A stretch of 64,000 nt of DNA from Nematopogon swammerdamellus (lineage: Eukaryota; Arthropoda; Insecta; Lepidoptera; Adelidae): contig OX336339.1 of the NCBI GenBank assembly GCA_946902875.1, positions 21,049,349 through 21,113,348 on the forward strand, given 5' to 3'. Positions 9,901 through 21,428 of the stretch are shown here, in pieces (the stretch's first letter is position 1; each line of letters begins with the position of its first letter). The notes under the pieces are model-generated. The model saw only the letters and a list, made by a program, of their open reading frames with translations. It ran no database searches and was not told the DNA's origin. The translations under genes were made by a program, and so were the position numbers.

Positions 9901-10335
9901 GTACCGTGTGGGGTCGGTACTTAAAAAGAATAGCCCCACTGCATCTCTCCCCGTCGCATGTCGTAAAAGTCGACTAAGGGATCGTCAGCCTCGGCAGCTC
10001 AGTGGTGCGGTCAGTTATTGGATGGGTGACCGCCCGACCGTTGGAGGCTGACCGTGGGTCGGATTCCACGTTAAACTGTAGGTCCCTTCCCTTCTTACCT
10101 CACTGGGTGGTAGGGTTTATCCCGGCCGGGTTGGTACCACCGCACTGAGCGAAACGTCGGTCGAAACGGCTATTTAAATAGTTCGTGTTTTCCGTCCAGT
10201 TCAGTGTAGCCGGAGCGAAATGAAGGGAAGCACTGACATAGCACCTAGTTCACCCGGTGTTATGGGCTGACATCACGGATGTTGTAGGTGATGTAGCCAA
10301 CCGTGTCAGTTTCCATAAAAAAAATAAAAAAAAAC
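9901..10335 (+). mobile_element. Composite module C / SINE-A, short-head type
   Basis: The 5' 80 bases are the start of module C (GTACCGTGTGGGGTCGGTAC to GTCGTAAAAGTCGACTAAGG). SINE-A follows directly: GTCAGCCTCGGCAGCTCAG (A-box region), GATGGGTGACCGCCCGACCG (5S-like), GGGTCGGATTCC (B box), core GTAGGTCCCTTCCCTTCTTA, and tail GGATGTTGTAGGTGATGTAG ending in an A-tract. The head has lost the segment between two GCGGTCAG repeats. The same architecture is at 48947-49373. Confidence 0.85.
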
Positions 10336-10477
10336 TATTTTGTATTATGCTAAATTGAACTTTACTGTAGTAGACATAAAGGCAAATATCACATCATATG
10401 GCTAACTTTGCCGGTAACTTAAAAAGTACTTAAAAAGATCAGTGCATTGTTTGTCTTCAGAATGTGTTTCTGTTCAC

Positions 10478-10712
10478 ACAAAAACCGGCCAAGTGCGAGT
10501 CGAACTCGCGCACCGAGGGTTCCGTATCGCCATGTCATGGTTAGCTCCACTCACGCCATCTATGGCGTGTTATGAAATGCTTCATATTAGTTAAATGTCA
10601 TGATTAGTTAAAATACTTCACACTCTATTCGGTAGATGGCGCGCGCACCAGACAGACAGACGGCGTAGGCTTAGTAATAGGGTCCCGTACCGGATACGAA
10701 ACCCTATAAAAA
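10478..10712 (+). repeat. Repeat K copy
   Basis: Starts AAAAACCGGCCAAGTGCGAG, has GGTAGATGGCGCGCGC and a GACAGACAGACGGCGTAGGC block, and ends with GGGTCCCGTACC and GAAACCCTA. The family is non-coding and very common in Lepidoptera. Confidence 0.7.
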
Positions 10713-11487
10713 CCAATTTAATATATATACGCATCGTTTTTGAACGATCCAAAATTGCTCGCCATTATTTATCAAGTAGGTATATAATGTTGATTTCAAA
10801 TAATATTACTTCTAAAAAAATATTACTTCAAATAATATTACTGCTTATAGGTTCAGAGATCAAATATTTTGGGGTAATTTCATATTATGGCAACACCATT
10901 TTTTCTCTGGTTCAAACGACGGCGAGCCACCAACAAAAAGGAGCGGCTACACTACGCAGTAACGCGCAATATGGTTATATCCTTAGCGTCCACAGCAAAA
11001 AAAAAAGAAGTTGACTTGAGATTTACTCAGGATTTTCTTGAGTAGGTCTCGGCGGAGACGTTGACGAGATTTAACTATGAATACGATTGAGTGCGCTCGG
11101 CCGAGTAAGATTTGAGAACGACTTGACTGAGTTGAGCGTAAGAAGCGATTTGAGCACGCTCTATGTATACGGGCCTTAGTCACCGACGAAAGGTAAACTC
11201 ACGCGAAACAGTCGCGTGAGAGCGAGAGAGCGAGCTTTGGAGCGAGGAGCTAGAGAATGAGATAGAAAATAACTTTATGCGAATAATCACCACAGAATGT
11301 AGTTCACAATGAAACCTCAGTGCGAGTTCAAGTCTACGTGCCGAATATCTGAATCTGAGGGGATTTATCAAATTAATTACCACGCTAATGCGACTTTGGA
11401 AGAAAGCTTCAAGTAAATGATTAAGGGTATGTGATTGTCGCGCGCAGATTGTATACGCCGGGGTTTTTAATTATTGTTAATGTTTAA

Positions 11488-11715
11488 AAGATCGACCAAG
11501 TGCGAGTCGGACTATCGCACTGAGATTTCCAGAACACAAAAAATGCTTCTAAATTTTTTTTTTTCATGTAATCCCTTATTTTTATTATTTGTTGTTATAT
11601 TCGCCATAATAACACATATTCTGTGAAAATTTCAACCGGCTAAGCTATTACGGTTCAAAAGATACAGAAGTACTTAGGACAGACAGACAGACGACGCGGC
11701 GTAGGCTTAGTATTT
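11488..11715 (+). repeat. Repeat K copy, diverged
   Basis: GACCAAGTGCGAGTCGGACT, TTATTTGTTGTTATATTCGC and GACAGACAGACGACGCGGCG are family K landmarks. The 3' GGAACCCTA end is missing. Confidence 0.65.
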
Positions 11716-13655
11716 ATTGATACATAATTTTCTGTCCCCCCCCCTTATAGGTCGGCGAGAAAAAAGAAACGCCAACAAACATTTTTACGTTGTAACTTCC
11801 GTTCGTGCTTTCGTGACGTTTCACTTTTTCTTAGTTAGGCCCCCATCCCTAACGTGCGTTAAAAAGCTTCGCTTCAAAAACTATTCTTCTCCCTTTAATA
11901 TTTTGGCTGTAGCAATAAATTAAATTTGTTGAGTCACAATTTTACACAGTTTTTCATTTAATCCCTTGGGTGCTGAGCTCCCCTTAGGTATGCAAACGGC
12001 AAGTCTAAGAACAAACTTAGAAAGATAAAAAAGTTTCACCATACCTCGTGTCGCGCAACGAGCGCCCTGGGGCCAAGTGACATTGTAGGTACGTACTATA
12101 TCGTGCTGGCATGTATAGCAGCGCACTTTGTGTTTTTTATGTGCCTCCAAAAACAACTAGAAGTAATATAACGCCTTCTACGTTGTTCCATTCCGCACTA
12201 ATGCTGGTCGCCGTGTACCACTAGGTAGCATGACACGCTGCTTCAATAAAAATAGTATTGATCTCGATTTTTGGAATCTGAGTTTCCCACAATTCAAGGA
12301 TAGTTCTAAACCTATACTCAAAGTAAATAAATCTGCCTAAATCTGTGTTGGCCGATTGTACATTTGTATTCAGTGAGTATTAATGTTCTTTATTCTATGT
12401 GAGTAGCTTTAGCTTTAGTTTGTCTTTTTTTTTCTTCTCTTGCCTAAATTAGTTTTTCAATGCTCTTGTTAGATTTGATTGTTAGGATTCTCTGTAACGT
12501 TTGATTCTGTTATATTTAATTTGTGGGATACGGTGCTGGGTAACACAATAACCAATGTATGATTAAGTTAAAGTTTTGAAAACCTATGTGTTATTCGTTG
12601 GTGTCTCCAAATAAATAAATAAAATAAAATAAAAACTGGCTGGCATGTAACTACACTACAATGGCACTTTAGAAGTTCTGCGTGACTGTAGCATCTTTCA
12701 CAAGATTGCTTGATGGTCTGAAAAAGATACCTAATTTTCCAAGAACACTCTAAAGTCAACCGTTTTTTTTGGTAGACAAAATTTTCGTACCAATTGTATC
12801 CGCCTTCCGCTTTCCGTCCGGAAACAATACCTACCTACCTTTTTTTTGTAAACCAACAAGGTGGCGGCACAGAATAGAAAAGAGTACTCCGTACAGAAGC
12901 TGCTCTGTACAAACACTCACAAAGAAATAGCTACTCTGCGACGACGCGATAAAGTACAAATTGACTCGCACAGAGTTGCATGCCTAAACACGATAACTGC
13001 CTACATTTCGCTTCTCTTTCTGTCGTGTAACTCTATCTCGAAAGCGCGTCGTTCAGCGCGTCTAAGGGCTGTGTCTTTGTGCTGTCTTATTGTGAGGAAT
13101 AAAATGAAGATGATACCTACCAACTTTTATCGTTCTAGCTACCAACGATACGATATTTAGGTACGGCAAATTCATGCGAACAAATTCATGCATGCGTTAG
13201 CGTCACAATTAGTTTCTCACATCGAAGCGTGCATTGCGTGCAACCTTCCAGTGATAGTTTTGTTTGATCAATAAATTTAATGATCAATGATCATCTACAA
13301 TGTACCTATTATCCTTATACAAATTAGGCCATACATACCACGCTGTTCGGTGTCATCTAACTAATGTTATTGGCAATATAATAATATCATTTTAAATCTA
13401 CCTCCTACTATATGAATAAATAAATTACTAGAAATAAATCAAAATGCTACTAAACAAAACACTTACCTTTCTTCGTCTCTCGGCAATGAAAAAAAAGACA
13501 AGTTTTAATTTGTCTTTTGACTTTTGCACCCGTCCACTGCACAATAATTACGTGATTTCGACATTTTCTAAATTCGAAAGCGCCACACGCCTGGTCTGGC
13601 TGGATAGCGGCAGCCCACTGTTAATTGTAGATTAGTCGGTACGCCAAGCGGTAGG
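11716..13655. other. Long stretch without recognised genes or repeats
   Basis: The longest open frame here (99 codons, 12861-13160) starts at GTG, has no recognisable domain and is not called. Confidence 0.4.
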
Positions 13656-13659
13656 CATT

Positions 13660-13860
13660 TAACTCGCGACCTTGAGCGAGTGACGAAGGCCTGGTGGCGG
13701 TGTCGAGGGACCAATGGTGCAGTCGATCGAGCCAAAATCACCACTCCTCGCGAAACCACGCCCAGTCAGGGGCATCATGCCAGCAGATTTGCAGACTGTT
13801 AATACGACGTTTGCACAGACACCCATTTTAAAGAATTCAGGTAACACACTCGCTCGAACG
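13660..13860 (-). pseudogene. LINE-N 3' region
   Basis: On the minus strand, GTGTGTTACCTGAATTCTTT leads to TCTGCTGGCATGATGCCCCT and GGCGTGGTTTCGCGAGGAGT, matching the 3' regions at 63015-63260 and 15965-16125. It is a decayed non-LTR 3' end. Confidence 0.55.
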
Positions 13861-13869
13861 GAAGACAGT

Positions 13870-15037
13870 TCAAATATTCTATAATTATTTATACCATTGC
13901 TATTTAATATTACGAGTATTATTTTGGTACAGGAAGAGATTAAATGTACAAAAAGTTGCACATTCATAAGATGTATGGACTAATTAAATAAAAGTATTAA
14001 TTACTTTAATCATTTAGGTGTACTTCCTAATAAACTGACAGTTCACCTTGACAGGGAACTGGACACTTTGTTTTTATCCGATATCAAATTTCGTATCCTT
14101 GTTATAATAATATAGCTAAAAAATTATACCACTGCCACAAAAATATGCTAATATTTCCAGGTGAATGGTTTCAGGTTATCTCTTGAATAACACAAGCTGA
14201 AGATTTTTTTTATGAAGAATTTACAATAATAATAATAATTAATGTGACTAGTTGACTCGAAGACTGAATCTATGTACTAAGGCTCCATATATGGTGAGCA
14301 AGCACTGTGCGAATTCCACGGGTTCAAGTAGGATAGCGACACGCCGCTTTTCGGGTTGGATGGAGTAGGATTTATCGCACGGATATTTTTAGCTTATGCG
14401 AAAATTCTGTCTTCAATTGTTTATATAAACTAAAAATTTGAACAAGAAGTAAATAGCTGCCTACCTACATTGATATTTAATCAATTAATAAGATATATTT
14501 CTTCCAAACCTAGATTTTTTTCACATTACGTACAATACGTTTTAATAATAATTTCAATGTAATTTTCAACCGACTTCCAAAAAGGAGGAGGTTCTCAATT
14601 CGTCTTTTAAAAAATCTACGCTTTTTGTACCGATAATTGAAGTTATACATTTAAGATACTTAAAGAAATTAAGATTATTCTTTATCTTAGTTTACATAAT
14701 ATATTAAAAATAAATATGTCAGGTGAGTCATATTTTATGGTACATCTTTCTGAAAGAGCAGAGCATGGTTATATTATCTTTAGAGCAGAATTGTATCATT
14801 TATGCAGTCTTAAACAAGGATTTATTAAATCGATATAATAAAGTGAATAATTACCTATAATTTTATCAGTAACCACGCTCGCCCTAATTTCACGACAGGC
14901 GGACATGCAAACAGTTGCCACATGCATGCATTAGCATGACACACAATTGCACCTATACGACTACAATCTGATCAAACTATAGAACAGCCAATGGATTAGG
15001 TTTCGGAACGTTAAAGCAAATTTTACCCCTCAAAAAA
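13870..15037. other. AT-rich intergenic DNA
   Basis: No gene or clear repeat family. A short AACCGACTTCCAAAAAGGAG motif near 14569 recurs near 42898 and belongs to an undefined repeat. Confidence 0.4.
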
Positions 15038-15335
15038 GTTAAATTACAATAAAAAAAAACCACCGACCCTTACCTTTCACTTTTATAAGGGTCGGGGTTT
15101 TTTTAAATTTGTAATTAGTTAACTTTGATTTCAAGCTTCTTTAAAAAACTATTGAAATCGGTCCATCCGAAAAGCGTAATTTTTTATTACTTCATAATTA
15201 GGTACTTTATTACTTGATTACAAACATAGCTAAGAACAGTCCTGGTTAAACCTGCTTTCTCATAAAAAAACCGCATAAAAATCTGTTCATCTGTTTGGGA
15301 GCTACGATGCCACAGACAGACACACAAAATAGTAA
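15038..15335 (-). repeat. Repeat D copy
   Basis: The reverse of the D family: AGGGTCGGGGTTTTTTTAAA, TGATTTCAAGCTTCTTTAAA, GAAATCGGTCCATCCG, TTACTTGATTACAAACATAG and GGGAGCTACGATGCCACAG. Confidence 0.75.
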
Positions 15336-15810
15336 CGCATAGGCTAGAGATAAAAGAAATATTACAGATTAATAAATAGGCAATAAAACCATATAATTAG
15401 ACAACTAAAATAGAAATAGTTTTATTGATTATCGATCATTGAAACATAAAGAATGTTGGGCGCGACACTCGCTCTAAAAAAACTTGTTTCATTCCTTACA
15501 AATTGATTCCAAAAAGCAATATTTTCGCTTTAGTTATCATAATTGATATAAAATTTTAATATTTCTACACTTTTTATTACTGATTTAGAGATGTGTAGGA
15601 GGACTGGTTGGTAGATTGTATAACTGATGTTGTCTCTGTTAGATTATGAATAGTATTTGTACTGAATGGACTGGCGGACACATAATGTATGTGGTGAAAC
15701 GGTGACACTAACCCGGGCGGGTTTTACACTAACATCTAATAAGGTAAGAAAAGGAATCTAAAATTTTATAGGAAATCTGAACCATGGAGCATCTTGTGTT
15801 GAAACTCAAT

Positions 15811-16235
15811 GTACTTAGAATATCCCCATTGCATCTCTCCCCATGCATTTCGTAAAAGGCGACTGAGAAATAAGGACAAGATCATCACCTCTCACTTTGC
15901 CACAGTGTCTCCACCGAGTTATGCAGCAGGTGGGTCTTCGTGCCTTACGCTTGATAGGTTATCTTTATCATCCTAGCAACAGTCCGCAAATCTGCTGGCA
16001 TGGCGCCTCTCTGAGCGTGGTTCCGCGAGAAGAGGTGTTCTTGGTTCTGTCGACTGCACCATGCATTGGTCCCATCCAAATGGGTGGCACAGCCACCCAT
16101 CTTGGTTTACCTAGAAAAATATTATTCGAACAGTTTGCCACACGTGGTGGTCGGTGTTGTGCTGTAATTTACCAGTTCTTGCAGCACAACACACATTACT
16201 ATTCTTACCTCGATTATTGGGATACAACGTTCAAC
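15811..16235 (+). repeat. Module C copy interrupted by LINE-N
   Basis: The 5' part (CCCCATTGCATCTCTCCCC to ATGCAGCAGGTGGGTCTTCG) and the 3' part (CACGTGGTGGTCGGTGTTGT, CTTGCAGCACAACAC, GGGATACAACG) are both C. A LINE-N fragment separates them at 15965-16125. Confidence 0.75.
15965..16125 (+). pseudogene. LINE-N 3' fragment nested in module C
   Basis: TCTGCTGGCATGGCGCCTCT, GAGCGTGGTTCCGCGAGAAG and GGTGGCACAGCCACCCATCT are shared with other LINE-N ends. C-family sequence flanks it on both sides. Confidence 0.6.
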
Positions 16236-16349
16236 GGTCATTGCAAAGCCGAAAATGAAGAATCGTGAAACTTGACTGAATGCAGAAGATTACATCATAT
16301 CTATGAGAGAAGATGCAGCAGTTCGAAATTTAGAGGGAATACGTCATCG

Positions 16350-16420
16350 ACCCGATGATGGCGAAATGGTGACGCGCTGGCGACTCAAGCCGGAGTTCGA
16401 ATCCTGGTCGAGACGTATTT
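16350..16420 (+). repeat. tRNA-Leu-like SINE head
   Basis: A-box-like GATGGCGAAATGGTGACGCG, anticodon-arm-like CTGGCGACTCAAGCCGGAG with CTCAAG in the loop, as in tRNA-Leu(CAA), and B box GAGTTCGAATCC lie in order, followed by a T-run at about 16417. The acceptor stem does not pair well, so it is read as a tRNA-derived retroposon head and not a functional tRNA. Confidence 0.55.
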
Positions 16421-16739
16421 TTTTTCTTCATTTTCGGCTTTCCATCTATACACGGTGTTGCAACCCCAACTGTAAAACCCGAAAGGCGGTGATTCTGTAC
16501 GTGAAATGGAACAACTTTTGTTCTAAGACTTTTTAATTTGAAGAAAAAAAAAATTGTTTTCTCCATACATTTTGAGAATAGGTAGCTATTTAAAATTTGT
16601 ATGAAAAAAAAAATTTTTCATACAAATTTTAACAACACAATGCAACATTAATGACAGAGAAAATTTCATAATATTATTTAATACTTTTTAGGTCTGTGGT
16701 ATCTGCTGACGTATCGACATGCTTGTTTTCTTATTTTTT

Positions 16740-17065
16740 TTTTATGAAAACTAACACGGTTGGCTACATCACCTACAACATCCGTGAAGTCAGCCCATAA
16801 CACCGGGTGAACTAGGTGCCACGTCAGTGCTTCCCCTCGGTCGTGCCGGCTACACTCAACTGGACGGAAAACACAAACTATTTACATAGCCGTTTCGACC
16901 GATCTTTCATTCAGTGCGGTGGTACCAACCCGGGCGGGCTGAACCCTACCACCTAGTAATATAAGAAGGGAGTCATATCCCTTAGTCGCCTTTTACGACA
17001 TACACGGGGAGAGATGCAGTGGGGCTATTCTTTTAAAGTACCGGCCCCACACGGTACTATTGCCG
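16740..17065 (-). mobile_element. Composite module C / SINE-A, headless type
   Basis: On the minus strand the start of module C (to GGCGACTAAGGGATATGACT) joins straight into the SINE-A core at CCCTTCTTATATTACTAGGT, replacing the tRNA/5S head and B box. The full SINE-A tail follows. The copy at 43062-43386 has the identical joint. Confidence 0.85.
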
Positions 17066-17628
17066 TAAAAGTCCACACCACAAAATTTTTGCTGAAGGTA
17101 ACCACACACCATAGTTTTTTGTTGATTTTTCAAAAACCGCTGAATCAATTTCGATGAAATTTATATGAGCCCCCCTCTGAAGTATGCCTACCAACCAAAA
17201 AAGAATTTTCAAAATCGGCCCACAATTGACGGATTAATCGCGTAACAAACATACAAAAAAAACATACAGTCGAATTGAGATCCTACTCCTTTTGGGAGGT
17301 CGGTTGAAAATGATGTATGTATGTCGTCTAAACTCTATTGAGATCGAGTACTATGTGGCTTCGCCCTCTAGCCGGCCGCTTCGCCATACGATCAGAGATG
17401 ACATTTCGTCGCCCGGTTCCGTTCGTCGCCGTTTGTCCGCCGCTAATTGCGGTCCGTAACAATTAAACGACCATCAGTTAGCAGGAAGGGACCACACACG
17501 ACACTATTAGTCTCAGGCCGCCCGATGCTGGATAAGCTCTGAGTGAGGAAAGACTCGAATACTGACGAGGCTCGCTCGAGACAACCCACGGAGAGACATA
17601 GCTAGAGAAGTGGGTCCTTTACAACCTG

Positions 17629-17820
17629 TACCCTAATCACGAGATTTAACCTACACCGCGTACTACGCTACGCCGCCGTGTTCTCCGCATTATTTTGTAT
17701 GGAGAAACGAAGTTCGCAAATCTATCACTAGAGGCGCTGCTCCGTTTCTCCATACAAAATGATGCTGAGAACACGGCGTAGCGTAGTACGCGGCGTAGGT
17801 TAAATCTCGTGATTAGGGTA
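17629..17820. mobile_element. Foldback MITE, 192 bp, PIF/Harbinger-like
   Basis: Near-perfect arms of about 75 bases begin TACCCTAATCACGAGATTTA and end with its complement, leaving a short loop around 17710-17740. CTG flanks it on both sides (17626-17628 and 17821-17823), fitting the CWG target used by many animal Harbinger elements. Confidence 0.8.
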
Positions 17821-17984
17821 CTGACTTCATAAATGCAGACCGGTGACTTTCGGGTCGCGTATTTGAATTGCACAACATCGCTCTTTTCAAACGTAGGTAC
17901 GTCAGATTCCAGTTTTCGTCAGGTCCTTATAGTCCGATCGTCGTGTTCTCATCGAGAGTGAATTTGGACAGAACTTAGACTGAA

Positions 17985-18235
17985 CCGCGGATGCGTACTA
18001 ATCGGTTCTGCAGATCGTCCGTCTTTCCTCTACAGAACCGGTAAATTCTGGAACGCTCTCCCTGTCCATATATTTCCCACCAAGTACAGTCTTGGGTCCT
18101 TCAAGAGGGTCGTGAATGGGCACAATGTCAGGCCGGCATGACCGGATCCCCGCATTCGACCGAATGTCCATGGGCGTCGTTAGAAACCTTATGGGTGGCT
18201 CGAAGCCATATGTCGTGCCTTCAATAAAAAAAAAA
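17985..18235 (+). pseudogene. LINE-E ORF2 C-terminus and 3' UTR
   Basis: Fragments of N-R-F-C, T-G-K-F-W-N-A-L-P-V-H-I-F-P-T-K-Y-S-L-G-S-F-K-R are readable, followed by a 3' UTR (ATTCGACCGAATGTCCATGG) and a poly(A) tail. It is 5'-truncated and frameshifted. Confidence 0.75.
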
Positions 18236-18911
18236 ACATTTCTCGAGGGTTCACTATAACAGAGTTAATGAAATTGTCTGTTAGCTATGATATGAATGAG
18301 AGTGAAATGATAACTTTGACTTCTAGAAGAATGAATTATGTTCTTCTAATAAACAGGTACCTAATGATGATAATGGTTAACTTTCAACTGGTGCTTCGAG
18401 TAGCGCCGGCAGAAGTTCGCCAGCGCGCTGGCACGCACTATGTCATTTTATGCCATATTTCAAGCTCGCTATCTCGGATCTATGGATCAATAGACGCGGA
18501 AGTATTCTCAAGAGCGACGCCGGCGCCGGTCCAAGCACAAGAATGCCATCCATTAAACATCTGTATGTTAATGTGTCATGAATGTCATGATAGGCTTTGT
18601 GGTCGCCGGGCGCTGATTAGACCGCCTCGGCGCCCCGGCGCATGCGACTAGATCACGACTACGATGCGAGGAAATGGTGGGAAAGATTTTGCTTCTCGTG
18701 CTTCGGCGATTTCGGAAAAGCATTCGTCTGCTTGTATGATTCAGGCTTTTAAATATTTAATTACATTTCTTACTTTCGTTTCACGTGGGGGCTTTTTTGT
18801 GCAACCAGACATCTACATACATCACCAGCTATCTATGTCAGCCCTGAACTCCTATCTGAACAAGGGGATTCCTTTTCATTTTGTAATTAAAAATTTATAT
18901 GGGGTTTTGAG

Positions 18912-18993
18912 CATAAAAGAAAAAAAAAACCTCTTCTCTTCTCCATCAAATTTCCCACAATGGAGAAGAGAAGAGATTTCTTTTTCTTTATTT
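18912..18993. repeat. Purine/pyrimidine hairpin
   Basis: CTCTTCTCTTCTCCAT (18931-18946) and its exact complement (18960-18975) surround a 13-base loop. Flanking A-rich and T-rich tracts extend the imperfect stem to about 34 bases. Confidence 0.65.
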
Positions 18994-20304
18994 AAACGTA
19001 AATACAGATATTACATTATATCTATATAATAGGAACTGTATGTATGTTATTGGCGCTTTTTTTTTTCAAACATGGAGGCACTATAAAACTCACAGAACAC
19101 ACACACACACAGAACACAGGTTATTACACAGAGCAGTGTGAAATAAGAACGATACAAAATTGACAATTGCTTTATTTAATTTGAAACCTGTCCGCGAGCA
19201 ACTACTAAAGTTATTGTGAATAATTGAACACAGTAATGTCAGTTTTAATCGTGTTACCTTGAGTTATGAATAAACGTAATTGTACAAGTACTGCCTTGAG
19301 AACAAATCTCAATACTGTCTTGTCATGGCCGAATACATGTCTGAGGACTAAGTTAACTATTGTTGATTTCTCCTACTATTGTCTTGAATTTACAAGTAAG
19401 AAATCCAGAAGCGATTGTTTTACCCAAAACTTCAATCTTTTGTTTATCTGTCTGTAGGTATATTTTACTTTCGTATACATTTTAAATCTATCCCAAAACG
19501 TTCCATGCTATAGAGAAATATAATAATTTTCACCATTCAGTGTTATGGAAGTTTTATAAATTTCAGAAGAAACTCATTACGCGTATCTATAAAGTTAATT
19601 CTATAAAGGTGTTATTTCAATAATATATTCTGCTCAAATCAAAATATATCAACGCGCAACAAAGCTGTCTTCTAGTTGGTTGGTCCTCTAAATGAGTTGA
19701 AAGTGAAAATGTTCTAAGTTTACAACCCGTATCAAATGTGAAGAAGTCGTACCAAATGGTTTATTCAGTTTTGATGATGGTATAGTCTTTCAACCTCTGA
19801 ATACAAATTGTGACATTGCTGTGCGATAGCTCCACCCACATTTCACTGATTAACGAATGCACTTAACATGTAATATCATTGCTTAACATCAATATAGAAA
19901 CCCATCTCTGCGACTCCCACGAAATTTTCATTTCAGAATTGCCTATGAGGCTCGCTTGTTCCCAGAAACACGTCATCGTTCAATAGAATTAATGGTTCTT
20001 TACCTAGAACTGGCTAGAAGCCATAACACAAAATGGGCTTACGCGCCCTTAAGGGCGTGTGAGTTAGAATACGTATCTTGCAATTAGTGTGATAATTAAA
20101 TATGATAGAAGAAGTATCTTACAAATGTATGATATCAGAAGTAAGAACTGAGAAGTATAACTTTAATTCTAATTCTTGTTATATAAGGAAACCTCTAACT
20201 AGTTTTATACGCTGCTTAAACTTACATTGTTATCTTTTATATGTACAAACTGTTGGTTGTCTTAAGAATAAATAAATAAAATAAAAATAAATCGTCAACT
20301 CGAA
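18994..20304. other. AT-rich intergenic DNA
   Basis: No gene was recognised. A short (CA)n run is near 19098-19111. Short ORFs lack support. Confidence 0.4.
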
Positions 20305-20549
20305 CTCGAAAACACGAACTATTTACATAGCCGTTTCGACCGACGTTTCATTCAGTGCGGTGGTATCAGCCCGGGCGGGATAAACCCTACCACCTAGTAA
20401 GGTAAGAAGGGAAGGGACCTACAGTCTTACTTGAAATCCGAACCACGGTCAGCCTGCAACACCTCCGTTCACCCATCCAAGTATTGACCGCGCTCAGGAT
20501 TGCTTAACAACAGTCGACCGACCGCACCACTGAGCTACCGAGGCTGACA
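20305..20549 (-). repeat. SINE-A with long tRNA/5S head, 3'-truncated
   Basis: On the minus strand: GTCAGCCTCGGTAGCTCAGT, TTAAGCAATCCTGAGCGCGG, ACTTGGATGGGTGAACGG, GGTTCGGATTTC, then the core. The copy stops after AGTTCGTGTTTTC, so the 3' tail is missing. Confidence 0.8.
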
Positions 20550-21149
20550 TGACATAAAACATATCACCAGTCCGCATCGTGTCCTTAAGCTGAAGCGACA
20601 GACTTGTGGGCTCCAGCGCTGATTGTCTGATAGCATATACGAAAGCTTCAGACTGACACGCCACGGACGACGGGTCAGGCCAGGCTGACGCGTCACGTCT
20701 GACTCTCACTCTAGCAGCAGAAACGACAATCGATGCGTGGTTTGTTTGAAGGGCGCGCTCCAGTTTTTAGAAAATACACGTTACGTGAGCCATTTTGTTG
20801 TTGTATCGCATGTTAAGTGTTTACGCGGCTTGAGTTCTTGTAATAATATGCCGTTAGATTATCAGGCCCCATGAGGCTTAGAACAAAAATATTCCAAGGG
20901 CGTGTAAAGTCTGGCTTAGGTGTTAGTCAAACGCCAAACAGCCTGTCCTCGCGCCGAGGGACGTCGCCGAAAATAATCCACAAGGTTCTATTACGTTTTC
21001 ATTTAATTACAAATTAACTTTCGTGAGAACTAGCACAACTTGCTGGCCGTGAAAGTGACCAATGAGACAGAGCCAATAGGGAATTATAGGTGTCTGATTC
21101 ACTGATTAAATTTTAAAACTACTACGATAATTTATATACTTTATAGTTT
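20550..21149. other. Unassigned intergenic DNA
   Basis: No recognised gene or repeat. Short ORFs are unsupported. Confidence 0.35.
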
Positions 21150-21222
21150 GAGACACGTAAATAGAGCTCTCGTCCCCTTACAATACATATGGCAAAGGAA
21201 GAGAGTTGTATTTACGTGTCTC
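21150..21222. repeat. Small inverted repeat, 73 bp
   Basis: GAGACACGTAAATAGAGCTCTC is mirrored by GAGAGTTGTATTTACGTGTCTC with a few mismatches, suggesting a miniature foldback element. Confidence 0.5.
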
Positions 21223-21276
21223 GATATGAAGCCTACCTAGAGATGAAGAGGAGTGAAATAGAATAAAAAAATTTTT

Positions 21277-21428
21277 TTATGGAAACTGACACGGGTGGCT
21301 TCATCACCTACTACATCAGCGATGTCAGCCCATAACACCTTGGGGAACTAGGTGCTGTATCAGTGCTTCCCTTCTATCGTGCCGGCTACGCAGAATGGAC
21401 GGAAAACACGAACTATTTACATAGCCAG
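21277..21428 (-). repeat. SINE-A 3' half
   Basis: Starts (reverse sense) at the terminal A-tract and TTTCCAT end and covers GATGTAG, CTGACATCGCTG and the CCGGCACGAT block. It is 5'-truncated before the core. Confidence 0.75.

Larger units (their letters stand above)
9376..11175. mobile_element. PIF/Harbinger-like non-autonomous element, 1.8 kb
   Basis: Inverted termini GGCCCGTATACATA (9376) and TATGTATACGGGCC (ending 11175) are each bounded by TTA (9373-9375 and 11176-11178), the 3-bp duplication typical of PIF/Harbinger. Subterminal regions of about 200 bases are full of CTCAAGTCG/CGACTTGAG-type motifs. No transposase was seen. SINE-A (9901-10335) and repeat K (10478-10712) are nested inside. 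Confidence 0.7.

Noticed and set aside
9990..10063. Functional 5S rRNA gene
   Set aside because: Only an internal part of 5S is present and it is embedded in SINE-A copies.
12861..13160. 99-codon frame starting at GTG
   Set aside because: No ATG start, no domain, biased by A-rich sequence.
16350..16420. Functional tRNA-Leu gene
   Set aside because: A and B boxes are good, but the acceptor and D stems do not pair; better explained as a SINE head.
18268..18651. 127-codon plus-strand ORF with a Cys-rich end
   Set aside because: It has an ATG and a C-x-x-x-x-I-C-M-L-M-C-x-x-C pattern, but no recognisable family, splice signals or conservation evidence; probably chance.
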